Shown here: in pieces, positions 40,504 through 48,845 of the stretch
Position numbering within the stretch: position 1 is the stretch's first letter
Layout of the letters: the number at the start of each line of letters is the position of its first letter
From: Igneacidithiobacillus sp041146875
GTDB taxonomy: Bacteria; Pseudomonadota; Gammaproteobacteria; Acidithiobacillales; Acidithiobacillaceae
Length of the DNA stretch: 64,000 nucleotides
Assembly (NCBI RefSeq): GCF_041146875.1
Contig: NZ_JBFRXP010000002.1
Location: 62,001 to 126,000 of the forward strand
Direction of reading: 5' to 3'
Position numbers and translations under genes: made by a program
Notes under the pieces: generated by a model
What the model saw: only the letters and a program-made list of their open reading frames with translations
Databases searched by the model: none
Told to the model about the DNA's origin: nothing

Positions 40504-40533
40504 ATAGGCGTAACAGTCTCGCGAGGTTTTTCA

Positions 40534-40749
40534 ATGATTACGAGCAAGTTGACCAGCAAGGCACAAACCACCATCCCTCAGTCGGTTCGATTGGCATTGC
40601 ACGTCCAGGAGGGTGATGAAATCGCCTACCATATTGAAGACGGTCGGGTGATCTTGACAAAGGCGAAGTCCAGGATGGATGAGGATCCCTTCGCGGTCTT
40701 CTCGGAATGGGATAGTGACGCGGACAGGCAAGCGTATGGGCAACTGTAA
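40534..40749 (+). CDS. AbrB/MazE-family antitoxin
   Basis: 71 residues. The swapped-hairpin motif SKLTSKAQTTIPQSVRLALHVQEGDEIAYHIEDG is followed by an acidic, partly disordered tail (DEDPFAVFSEWDSDADRQAY) that would block the toxin. The stop overlaps the toxin start (ATGGGCAACTGTAA). It probably represses from the palindrome at 40481. Confidence 0.85.
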   Translation: MITSKLTSKAQTTIPQSVRLALHVQEGDEIAYHIEDGRVILTKAKSRMDEDPFAVFSEWDSDADRQAYGQL

Positions 40750-41083
40750 AGCCTGGGACGTGGTGAAGGTGCCTTTTCCTTACACGAACCGCCCGGTGCA
40801 ACAGTATCGCCCTGCCTTGGTCATTGCGACCATCGATGGCAGCGACTCGCCACATCTGCTGTGGGTGCTCATGATCACCAGTGCGGAAAACCGGGGATGG
40901 GCTGGCGATGTCAGTATTTCCGATCTCGATAGCGCAGGATTGCCGGTACCATCCGTGGTACGCACGGTAAAGATCGCGACGATCGATCAGGATATGGCGG
41001 AGACGCTTGGGCATTTGTCCTTGCCAGATCGCCAGCAGGTCGCGGACATGGTTCGCAAACACCTTGTTGTGGCTGGGATGTAA
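40736..41083 (+). CDS. MazF/PemK-type ribonuclease toxin
   Basis: 115 residues of the PemK/MazF fold: AWDVVKVPFPYTNRPVQQYRPALVI carries the conserved PF-FT--Y--RPALV start of the family; SVVRTVKIATIDQDMAETLG fits the core VR--KI segment. These toxins cut mRNA at short sequences. It is translationally coupled to its antitoxin. It marks the left edge of the cargo between trbL and trbF. Confidence 0.85.
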   Translation: MGNCKAWDVVKVPFPYTNRPVQQYRPALVIATIDGSDSPHLLWVLMITSAENRGWAGDVSISDLDSAGLPVPSVVRTVKIATIDQDMAETLGHLSLPDRQQVADMVRKHLVVAGM

Positions 41084-41109
41084 GAATACCTACGGAGGAC
41101 ATTTGAAGC

Positions 41110-42024
41110 ATGCTGTATATCGAACCACATGCTGGACCTGCTCCTATCATTCAGATCATCCGGCAGGCCAAACGGGAAATCGACGTTGGTGTCTATTACC
41201 TCTCGGACCGCCCCATTCTGAATGTCCTGCGGGCTGCACGGAAGCGGGGCGTGGACGTGCGCGTCATCATCGAAGGCAAGCCCTATGGCATGAAGCCGTG
41301 GCAGGTGAAAAAGGAAGAGCGGGCGATTCAGGCGACGGGGGCAACATTGCATCTGGCGCCATACCGCTTCACCAGCCCTTTGCAGGGTGCAAGCCACGGC
41401 GACCAGTACGCCTTTTACCACGCCAAATACCTTTGCAACGGGCACGAGTGCGAGATTGGCACGGCCAACTTCGACTGGTCGGCCTTTCATCGTAACCGGG
41501 AGTATTTGTATGTCACGAAGAATTCTGCCGTGGTCCAGGCGGCGCACGCTGTTTTTGTGGCAGACTGGAACAATCAGCGAGCGTCAGCCTTTGCGCACCG
41601 TGTGCTGGTTTTGTCGCCTGGCACTTCAGCGGTGCAACTGCTGCAAGTGATCAACCAACCTGGGCCGATTGATGTGGAGAGCGAAGAATTGGGACCGTAC
41701 CGCCTCATCCTGGATGCCTTGGCGACCAAAGGCCGTGATTTGCGCATGATTCTGCCGTCTAGTATCAGCGAAAAAGACAAGCAGGACGTGCAATACCTGC
41801 GTGCTCATGGCTGTCAGATTCGGTTGATGCCGAAAAAACCTTTGTACATGCACGCAAAGATGATTGCGGGGAGTCGTCTTGCGTTCATTGGTTCTGAGAA
41901 TTTCACCCAAACCAGCTTGCAGGCCAACCGGGAAATGGGATTGATACTCAACGGGACCGACATTGGTAAGCTACAAGGACGGTTTGATCGAGATTGGGGA
42001 AGGTCTTCTCCAACGAGCGGCTGA
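41110..42024 (+). CDS. Phospholipase D-superfamily nuclease-like protein
   Basis: 304 residues with two HKD-type half sites: HAKYLCNGHECEIGTANFDW (His104, Lys106) and MHAKMIAGSRLAFIGSENFT (His248, Lys250), giving a complete PLD active site. There is no signal peptide, although PLD proteins of this length include Nuc-type nucleases and cardiolipin synthase-like enzymes. The internal symmetry is good. It follows the MazF-like gene by 26 bases. DNA cleavage or defence is more likely than lipid chemistry given the cytoplasmic prediction and neighbours, but not certain. Confidence 0.75.
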   Translation: MLYIEPHAGPAPIIQIIRQAKREIDVGVYYLSDRPILNVLRAARKRGVDVRVIIEGKPYGMKPWQVKKEERAIQATGATLHLAPYRFTSPLQGASHGDQYAFYHAKYLCNGHECEIGTANFDWSAFHRNREYLYVTKNSAVVQAAHAVFVADWNNQRASAFAHRVLVLSPGTSAVQLLQVINQPGPIDVESEELGPYRLILDALATKGRDLRMILPSSISEKDKQDVQYLRAHGCQIRLMPKKPLYMHAKMIAGSRLAFIGSENFTQTSLQANREMGLILNGTDIGKLQGRFDRDWGRSSPTSG

Positions 42025-42247
42025 CTAACGTCTAGCTCTCTTTTCACGGGTAATAAAGTTTGCTCTTGACTGAGAAACAGCCGAAACTAATTCGATTGAC
42101 CGTTACCGACCCATATGCGACATTCGCGTGGATTCAGAAATAAGGACTCGAAACTATTTGCTATCATACGCGACGCATCCACAGATCTCCCGTAACCAAA
42201 AAGTAATATATTCTAATCTAGCTCTGGCGAAAACCGATTTGTTTGGT

Positions 42248-44851
42248 TTATTCAGGAAAGAAACATGGAGCGGCCGCATTAAGTTCTTCTGCAATTCGAC
42301 CAAGATCTGGATTTATTTCAGTAGTACGCTGAGAAATTACAACCCCGTGGAGCTGGGCTCGCATTTCGTCCCAGCGCTCGCGAAGCACTTGCCAGTTGTG
42401 CTCGTCGTAGGTTCCACGAAAGATCACCGGGCGAATTTCGATCCTCGGGACATCCTGGTTTTGTTCATGAACTTCGGGTTTATATTGATCAAGCATTTCC
42501 TCCCATAGGCTGCCTATCCTGTCAACACGACCAATCTGCTGCTCGACCACGCCGGGATTCCACTCCGGATGCAGCAATACAACCGTGCGGCATGCCTTGT
42601 GCAGATTGAGTCCTTCTCGGCCAACCAGTGATTGTGCGACCAGTACCTTGGGATTTGCATGCTTTCGATTAAAGGCTAATCGCAAAAAACGACGCGTTAC
42701 GGGTTTGGTTTCCCCATACATCAATCGGGCGTAGTCTCCCTCGGGGTTCGAGAATTCCTCGTCGAGTCGTTCCCGGAAAAGTTGTTCCAAGTTACTCTCG
42801 CCAACCGTTTCCTCTTCGCCGCGGCCCATCACGGCGACCACCAGCTCGGCAAAGGCATGAGCGTAATCGGCTGCATTTGCATGCTCAAACGAGTCGCCCA
42901 TCAGCTCGTGTAGGGCACGCGCCACAAGGATCAAAACACTATCTTCTGCTGTGTTGGAAGATTCTGCACTTATGAAGGCATCAAATAGCGCTCCGACATG
43001 CTGTGCTGGCGGGTTTTGCTTGAAGCCCAGCGCGATGTTTTCAATGAGGCGCTCCCGCAGTTGGCGACGCCGGTTTTCGAGCGTTTTATACTGCTTGTCA
43101 AGTGCTTGGTCGAGTGCGTTCCGATCCAGAAATTCAGTCCCCCGCAATTGGCAGTGTGCGACTTGGATGGCCGGCCAATCGTGATCCTGCACCTTGGATT
43201 GTGGCCAAGGTTTCTTGGCATCGAGGCAGCGCAGCATCTCCCTGGCATTGAGCAGTCGTACGAGAGCCCACATCGGGCGGGTGAAACGCCCGAACACCAG
43301 CACCTTCTCACCGCGCTGGCACACGGCCTCGATCTCACGTACTGCAGCGATAATGGCCGGATGGTCGTAGAGTGCCGCATCTTCTTCGGTTTTCTCGAAC
43401 GGTCTGACCAAGACATCGCGCCACCATTGGCCGCGTTGTTCGCGCTTTTCATCAGGCTTCTCCGTTGCTAGGCACTTGCCTTCGGCTTGCATGTCGGATT
43501 GCTGGACTACGCAATCTTCTTCGCGCTGTCGGCGGTCATCGCTTTCATCTTCTTTCACCTGGTCGATCAGCGCGGCGATGCCGTGGCCATTCCCTAAGGT
43601 TAGGCGCAGGCGCTGGGCAATTGGGTCATCCGTATGTCGGCAGACGAATGACAGAGCTTCCGCCGCACACACGGCTTGCTTCCATTGCGGCTTCAAGTGC
43701 GTCGCTTCGATCGCGATCTCCCGCTCCTGCCGGTAAGCGTGGTTGCTTTCACCAGACAATTTTCGAAACTGCTGGATGGCCTTCTCCTGCCGCTTGTCGC
43801 GGCGCAGAAGAAACGGTTGCAACGCTGTCTCGAACGCACTGGCCGCTTGCTTGTAAACAGTGCGCGCTGCTTCATCATGCGGGCGCAGCCGGACCGCGCT
43901 GACGGCATCCTTGTAGGCATCAATGGCCTTTTTCGCGATATTACAAGTGTTCTGATCGAGTTGCAGCCGTTCCAGCATCTGAGTCCATTGCGAGGCGTCG
44001 AGTTCCACGGGCGTTGCGGTAAGCCCTAGGCGGCGCGCATCCTTTGCATGTAACACGACCTTATCCAGTGACCTGTTGAGCATGCTCTCCGTCCCTCGGC
44101 TTTTGTGCGCCTCGTCGATGATGATGAGGTCGAAAACTCCCAACCCCAATCCGACCGCATGTTCGAGCGAGGGGCGAAGGTTTGAGTTGCTGCTGTATTC
44201 AGCAGCAACGAGTGCGCCAGGCCAAGGTGTGTTTTTAACCAGTGATTGGAGAAGGGTCCGGGCAGCGTGGTTTTCTGTTATTTCGTTGATGATGCTCTGC
44301 GCCGCGTTGCAGACCCATTCACCGCCCAGGTTGCGGTAGTTGCGGAAGCCACGCGGAAAACGTTCTTCTTGGCACTTCCTCCATTGCGCGTAGAGTTGAG
44401 GAAGCAAAGCCCAGCGCCAAGGGTCGCTGTTCTCACCGAGTCGCCAATTCGTGAAGGCATGGGAGATTACAATCGTCGGCTCGTTGAACCATGGTTTGGG
44501 ATCACCCGGGTTTTCCCAAGCCTTGAGGTATTGCCAAAGGCTGCGCAGCAAGGGCGGCGCATTGATGATGCCCACCTGTCGCAACTCTTCCCCCCACTGG
44601 AAACCCAGTCCTGGCGGCACCAGAATGGCCACCCTGCCTCCAGCCTCCATGACGGCGCGTGCAGCGCTTGCCGCGATGCGCGTCTTCCCCATGCCGACCT
44701 CATCGGCGACAATCACGCCATTTTTTGGTAAGCGCTTGGCAATCGCTTTAAGACTCGCCCTCTGGCCTTCATTGAGCTTGATCGCACTGCTATTCGCCAA
44801 TTGACGCAAGGATTCGGCGACGCACTCCCAACCACGAAACGATGCATTCAT
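42248..44851 (-). CDS. SNF2/DEAH-type helicase of a putative defence operon
   Basis: 867 residues. Motif I GVIVADEVGMGKTRIAAS (about 45-62), motif II DLIIIDEAHKSRG (DEAH at 246-249), and C-terminal motifs V/VI (VAQSLVGREGLNLHKACRTV, QQIGRVDRIGS) define a superfamily 2 SNF2/RapA-like ATPase. A charged, mostly helical insertion spans about 300-560. Related helicases with a PLD partner are found in phage-defence systems such as DISARM. It is the last gene of the five-gene leftward operon and overlaps the PLD gene by ATGA. The interval 42025-42247 before its stop contains no gene. Confidence 0.85.
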   Translation of the reverse strand: MNASFRGWECVAESLRQLANSSAIKLNEGQRASLKAIAKRLPKNGVIVADEVGMGKTRIAASAARAVMEAGGRVAILVPPGLGFQWGEELRQVGIINAPPLLRSLWQYLKAWENPGDPKPWFNEPTIVISHAFTNWRLGENSDPWRWALLPQLYAQWRKCQEERFPRGFRNYRNLGGEWVCNAAQSIINEITENHAARTLLQSLVKNTPWPGALVAAEYSSNSNLRPSLEHAVGLGLGVFDLIIIDEAHKSRGTESMLNRSLDKVVLHAKDARRLGLTATPVELDASQWTQMLERLQLDQNTCNIAKKAIDAYKDAVSAVRLRPHDEAARTVYKQAASAFETALQPFLLRRDKRQEKAIQQFRKLSGESNHAYRQEREIAIEATHLKPQWKQAVCAAEALSFVCRHTDDPIAQRLRLTLGNGHGIAALIDQVKEDESDDRRQREEDCVVQQSDMQAEGKCLATEKPDEKREQRGQWWRDVLVRPFEKTEEDAALYDHPAIIAAVREIEAVCQRGEKVLVFGRFTRPMWALVRLLNAREMLRCLDAKKPWPQSKVQDHDWPAIQVAHCQLRGTEFLDRNALDQALDKQYKTLENRRRQLRERLIENIALGFKQNPPAQHVGALFDAFISAESSNTAEDSVLILVARALHELMGDSFEHANAADYAHAFAELVVAVMGRGEEETVGESNLEQLFRERLDEEFSNPEGDYARLMYGETKPVTRRFLRLAFNRKHANPKVLVAQSLVGREGLNLHKACRTVVLLHPEWNPGVVEQQIGRVDRIGSLWEEMLDQYKPEVHEQNQDVPRIEIRPVIFRGTYDEHNWQVLRERWDEMRAQLHGVVISQRTTEINPDLGRIAEELNAAAPCFFPE

Positions 44852-46812
44852 AGCGACCCTCCCAACTTGCCGCGATCTGCAACCCGCCAGCTTTCCCCGA
44901 TCCTGCGCAGGGTGTCTTCGTATCGTTTCCCCTCTTCCGTTGCGCTGCTTTCGGCAAAGGCTGGACGGAATGGGGGCTGGACTAGCGCGTGGAGCGGATT
45001 GAGAACGAGAGTTTCCCGGAAAAAAGCTACTGGTACACTGTCCTTGGCTTGCGTCAGCGTTTGCTCAAGTCGCGCGCACCAAAGGGGCCAGTCACGCACA
45101 TCGAGAGCAGTCTGCCTCGCGGCGATGTTTTCGATGAACTCCATCATCTGGCGGATCGGCGAGCTTGCATGAGCCGCTACGGTCGTTGCTCCTGCGCCAT
45201 TGCCTTTCGTGGGGCGGTCCTCGTCGCCTTCGCTCACTGCCTCCCGATCCTCTTCGGGCGGCAGTGGGAAGTCGGCCAGTTGCCACCATGCTTCGTCGAT
45301 GTCCATGGGACGCAAGGGTGTGGCTGCGATGCGCCCAAAGGCATCGACTACGGGAATTTGTGCCGTGCGGGTCGCTCCCTCGGATTGCCACCGAATGGTG
45401 ACCTGGCGCGGCTGACTCCCGCACCATCGAAAACCGCCCTGAGTCCTCTCACAGGGATTATCGCTCATGTCCAGCACATCGACCGCGCATGATGGATCGG
45501 GCGCCACGTCGGTTTGCAGCTCGGTCCCTTTACCGCCTTCATGCCAAAGCAGCCACGCAATAGGCGGGGCGAGATAGATCGCCTCACCCGGCACGAATTC
45601 ACCGCCGACTTGCAGTTGGTCGGCGGCCTCTAATTTATTTTCGAACTGGATGGGCAGCAGGTTGGTGACCACGTACGGCTCACTATCGTCTCCGGCGGGT
45701 ATCCAATACAACCGCTTCGGCGCGAACACGACCCCCGCTTCGAGATTGCCTCCATGAGGGTCCATTTGCTTGGCAAATCCAGCAGGGGTCAGATTGCCTG
45801 AGCCCAGATAAATCCATGGGCTGCTGCAGTTGTTGGAACCTTCTTTACAATTTGCGCTGAACAGAAACTTCGCATGCAGACTGCGCTGGGCGTTATCGCC
45901 AAAGATCGAGTCAGGCACCGCTGCGGGTCGGATGGTAAACCCCGCTTTACACAACGCCGCATGTCCTGCTGCAACGCCCTGACAGGCTTGCGGATTGACG
46001 AATAGATCAATTTCTGGCCATTTAGTTAGCAACTTTTCATTGATCAATGCATCCCGGATTTGCAATGGAGTATTGGGTGCCGAATGCGTAGCACCGCTAC
46101 CCTCGTAAAACCCCGAGCCCATGGAGAGGTAATTGCGTCGCACGTTACCGTAAGCGGCAACTTTTTTGGGAAGTTGCTCCAACAACGACGCATTGCGGTT
46201 GTCGAAGAAGCGTTGGTTGCCAGGTGCGGGCTTTTTGCACGTTTCGAGCCACAGCTCCACTTCCTGCCGCACTGTCTTACCCCTTTCGTTGGCATTGAAC
46301 AGCCGTACATCGAAATAGTCTTGTAGCCACGTTAGTAAATTCCACGCAGCGGCAATGTCCGCACAGTCTTGATCTTGTTTAGCAAGCGTTTCGCTGTCCA
46401 CCTCGATGCGCCAGATGAGATCAAGGCTTTCTTCGAGTGTTTGCCACGTCCAGTTGCCCGTCGAAACCAGCAAGCGCATCCGCCATCGGCCCGGGCTTAC
46501 CTGGTGCCGGTAACCTAGGAGTGCGACCTTGGCGTGCAGCAACCGGAACGGTTTGTCATTCAGACGCTTCAAGGGCAGATGGGCGACCCCTGGCGCAGCC
46601 AGAAAGGAAATAGATGGGTTGATTGGATCGAGCATTACCGCTAGCGCGACGAAACCCTGAGCTTCCCGTTGGTTTTTGGAGAGCCGGGTGAAACGCTCGG
46701 CGGCATCGTTCAGAAACTGGGCATCACCCGAGTAGCCACAAACCCAGCCAAACGCGCCAACATAGTCATCCGGGGCGTCAAAGTGCTGCGCCAACGAAGG
46801 CCGAGTTTTCAA
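44848..46812 (-). CDS. PLD-like (HKD) protein of the defence operon
   Basis: 654 residues. Two PLD half sites: LHAKVALLGY followed by LVSTGNWT (His93, Lys95, Asn110) and SLHAKFLFS followed by YLGSGNLTPAG (His313, Lys315, Asn340). The Asp of HKD is replaced, as often in PLD nucleases associated with helicases. Residues 350-640 form an additional domain without recognised family (EFVPGEAIYLAPPIAWLLWH). It overlaps helicase and upstream genes (ATGA both times), implying a stoichiometric complex. Likely the nuclease/effector. Confidence 0.75.
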   Translation of the reverse strand: MKTRPSLAQHFDAPDDYVGAFGWVCGYSGDAQFLNDAAERFTRLSKNQREAQGFVALAVMLDPINPSISFLAAPGVAHLPLKRLNDKPFRLLHAKVALLGYRHQVSPGRWRMRLLVSTGNWTWQTLEESLDLIWRIEVDSETLAKQDQDCADIAAAWNLLTWLQDYFDVRLFNANERGKTVRQEVELWLETCKKPAPGNQRFFDNRNASLLEQLPKKVAAYGNVRRNYLSMGSGFYEGSGATHSAPNTPLQIRDALINEKLLTKWPEIDLFVNPQACQGVAAGHAALCKAGFTIRPAAVPDSIFGDNAQRSLHAKFLFSANCKEGSNNCSSPWIYLGSGNLTPAGFAKQMDPHGGNLEAGVVFAPKRLYWIPAGDDSEPYVVTNLLPIQFENKLEAADQLQVGGEFVPGEAIYLAPPIAWLLWHEGGKGTELQTDVAPDPSCAVDVLDMSDNPCERTQGGFRWCGSQPRQVTIRWQSEGATRTAQIPVVDAFGRIAATPLRPMDIDEAWWQLADFPLPPEEDREAVSEGDEDRPTKGNGAGATTVAAHASSPIRQMMEFIENIAARQTALDVRDWPLWCARLEQTLTQAKDSVPVAFFRETLVLNPLHALVQPPFRPAFAESSATEEGKRYEDTLRRIGESWRVADRGKLGGSL

Positions 46813-48128
46813 GGGGTTGCTCCTGCTCGTGCCTCATTTCCTTCTGGCTTAGTCTTCAGCCAAGCGTCGAGCTCTCCGTTGATATCGAGGTTGAACAGGT
46901 AGAGATTACGAACGCGATACGAAATGCCGTCGGGCAGCGATAGATTACCTGCTAGAAAGCTTTCCTCATCTGCGTCATCTTCACCGGGCTGTACTAGGCG
47001 GCCGCGAAAGACAGGACCAGGCTTGATGTCATCCCCGACCAAGCGCAGCACTTGGCTATCCCGCTTCACCAAAGCTCGCAGCAGGGAAGAGGAATCATCT
47101 TGGGTGCATTCGCTGCAGAAGGCTTGGGCCTCCGGGTTGCGATATTTGAGAGCAAGGTACGCGCTGGCAGCAGCCTTGAGCTTGTCGATGTCTCTTTTCA
47201 AGGTGTCGGGCAATCCTTTCTGTAAAGACAAGCAGGGGATGCCGCTCTGGTTGCCAAGATGGGCTTCCACGGCGTCGATAATATCCAACGCGGTCTTGCG
47301 AGCCACAAAGAATACTGCTCCTGCACGTAGGTCGCTCCAATGTTGCTTGGCAATTTGATTTGGGCGGTTCTGCCATGTGGGTTCCGTTGCAAGGTTGTTA
47401 CGCAGGCTTTCCACCCAGGCAAGGGCATTGCGGCGTCGTTCCCTGTATTCTGGTGATTCTTGGCCACCTTGCAACAGCCGCTCGCGGAGTAGCGATTTTG
47501 CGTCCTCGGACAAGGGCGTGAGAGGCGAAAGAGCATTCCCGAGCGTTTCCGTAGCGACCCGCGAATCCCCTTGGACCCATTTGACCAAGTGGTTGAGTAC
47601 AGTTCCGTTATAGGGGCGAAACTCCCTTGTGGCAGCTTGAACAAATGCTTGCCCCGAATCGGAACAGGAAAACGCATTGAACAGACTGCTGTCCGTCCGC
47701 ACAAAACCCAGCGCAGGCAGTGCCTGGCCGACTGCCATACGCATCGGTTGGACCACATAAAAATTACGTTGTCGAACCTTTTTAAAGGACCAGTCGGTTT
47801 TCCCTTGTAGCTTGATGCGCCCGCGCAGGCGCAGCTCTCTTTGCCAGCCGTTACTCTCGAACGCATGCCGACAGGCCAGCGCTTCGATGGCATTGGCCGC
47901 CTCGATATTTGTAACGCGAAATCCTTCGTTACGGGCTTGTTCCGCCACGGCGATACCCAGCGTGGTCAATAGCAGCTGCTTGCCGTACCACACGCCGGCC
48001 AAGCCGGGGACGGCCAGATTATTGAAGGCCCGCACCGTAGACCCCAGCCCCAGCGTGCGATTACGGCGGGTTCGCGGCAGAGATTCCGGGCCAAGCAAAC
48101 CCCATTCCATATCCATAGATGTCTCCAC
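46809..48128 (-). CDS. Unrecognised 439-aa protein of the defence operon
   Basis: Not recognised. Mixed alpha/beta, soluble, with an N-terminal LGSTVRAFNNLAVPGLAGVW and a helical middle. Two Cys-containing stretches (AFSCSDSGQAF; AFCSECTQDDSS) could bind zinc, but no full finger is seen. The C-terminal region ISYRVRNLYLFNLDINGELD looks like a beta-rich domain. Coupled by ATGA to the PLD gene. Its constant position between protease and PLD suggests a core subunit. Confidence 0.65.
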   Translation of the reverse strand: METSMDMEWGLLGPESLPRTRRNRTLGLGSTVRAFNNLAVPGLAGVWYGKQLLLTTLGIAVAEQARNEGFRVTNIEAANAIEALACRHAFESNGWQRELRLRGRIKLQGKTDWSFKKVRQRNFYVVQPMRMAVGQALPALGFVRTDSSLFNAFSCSDSGQAFVQAATREFRPYNGTVLNHLVKWVQGDSRVATETLGNALSPLTPLSEDAKSLLRERLLQGGQESPEYRERRRNALAWVESLRNNLATEPTWQNRPNQIAKQHWSDLRAGAVFFVARKTALDIIDAVEAHLGNQSGIPCLSLQKGLPDTLKRDIDKLKAAASAYLALKYRNPEAQAFCSECTQDDSSSLLRALVKRDSQVLRLVGDDIKPGPVFRGRLVQPGEDDADEESFLAGNLSLPDGISYRVRNLYLFNLDINGELDAWLKTKPEGNEARAGATP

Positions 48129-48145
48129 AGCAATTTAGAAACTGT

Positions 48146-48811
48146 TCACAAATTACTAAGAAATCGGTTTGCTTTTATAATTCTCGCGTTATTGATAACC
48201 GCATCGTTGGTAAGCGGCGTACGCGGTGAAGTTCCTGTGTAGATTCCAAACCACAACAAACCTTCGGGGTGCGCCAAAAAAGCTGGTGCACCAGAAAGGC
48301 CGGGGGCACCCTGAATGGAAATGACGCAGTGATTCTCCGTTTCAACAGATATTAATCCTGCGATACCATCGTTGACTTTACGAAGTATACCGTTATCGTC
48401 TGGCTCGTAATCAAGAAATGATATCAAAGCTGGATCTAGGACGCTTATATTATCCTGCAACATATCTTTCTCAAAATCCAAGGCAGGACCTTCATAATTG
48501 GCAATCGGAATTGCCATTATGTCGTGAAAATCATCAATGATCATATTGGAATATCTGTCTTGACGGATCTCTATCAGCAATTCAGCATTGCTTGTGACGC
48601 GACCTGGACAGCTTTTGGCTACCTCTGGGTGGACACCCGTCCAAACGCTTAGACCTTCATCTCTTTGGTCAATGGCATGACCAACTGTACACATGAAAAC
48701 CCGATTCTTCGACTGAATCATTGTGCCAAAAATAGGTGACATCAAGACACCATCTCTTTGAAAGTAAATCTGCACAATATATTTCGCAACATCCTTCGCC
48801 TTGATTGCCAC
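48146..48811 (-). CDS. Trypsin-like serine protease domain protein
   Basis: 221 residues from a GTG with GAGG eight bases upstream. Catalytic triad candidates in the correct order are His45 (CTVGHAI), Asp97 (FHDIMAIPI) and Ser173 (GAPGLSGAPAF, GxSGxP). There is no signal peptide and no PDZ domain, so it acts inside the cell. It is 17 bases before the 439-residue gene and 34 bases after the ATPase gene. In defence islands such proteases can be activated by partner ATPases to cleave a toxin or host protein; that role here is inferred. Confidence 0.75.
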   Translation of the reverse strand: MAIKAKDVAKYIVQIYFQRDGVLMSPIFGTMIQSKNRVFMCTVGHAIDQRDEGLSVWTGVHPEVAKSCPGRVTSNAELLIEIRQDRYSNMIIDDFHDIMAIPIANYEGPALDFEKDMLQDNISVLDPALISFLDYEPDDNGILRKVNDGIAGLISVETENHCVISIQGAPGLSGAPAFLAHPEGLLWFGIYTGTSPRTPLTNDAVINNARIIKANRFLSNL

Positions 48812-48845
48812 TAAGAGATCCTCAATCCTGATTGTATCGCTATCA

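Noticed and set aside
42128..42508. Rightward 126-aa frame
   Set aside because: Mostly antisense to the end of the helicase gene, no ribosome-binding site and no family resemblance.
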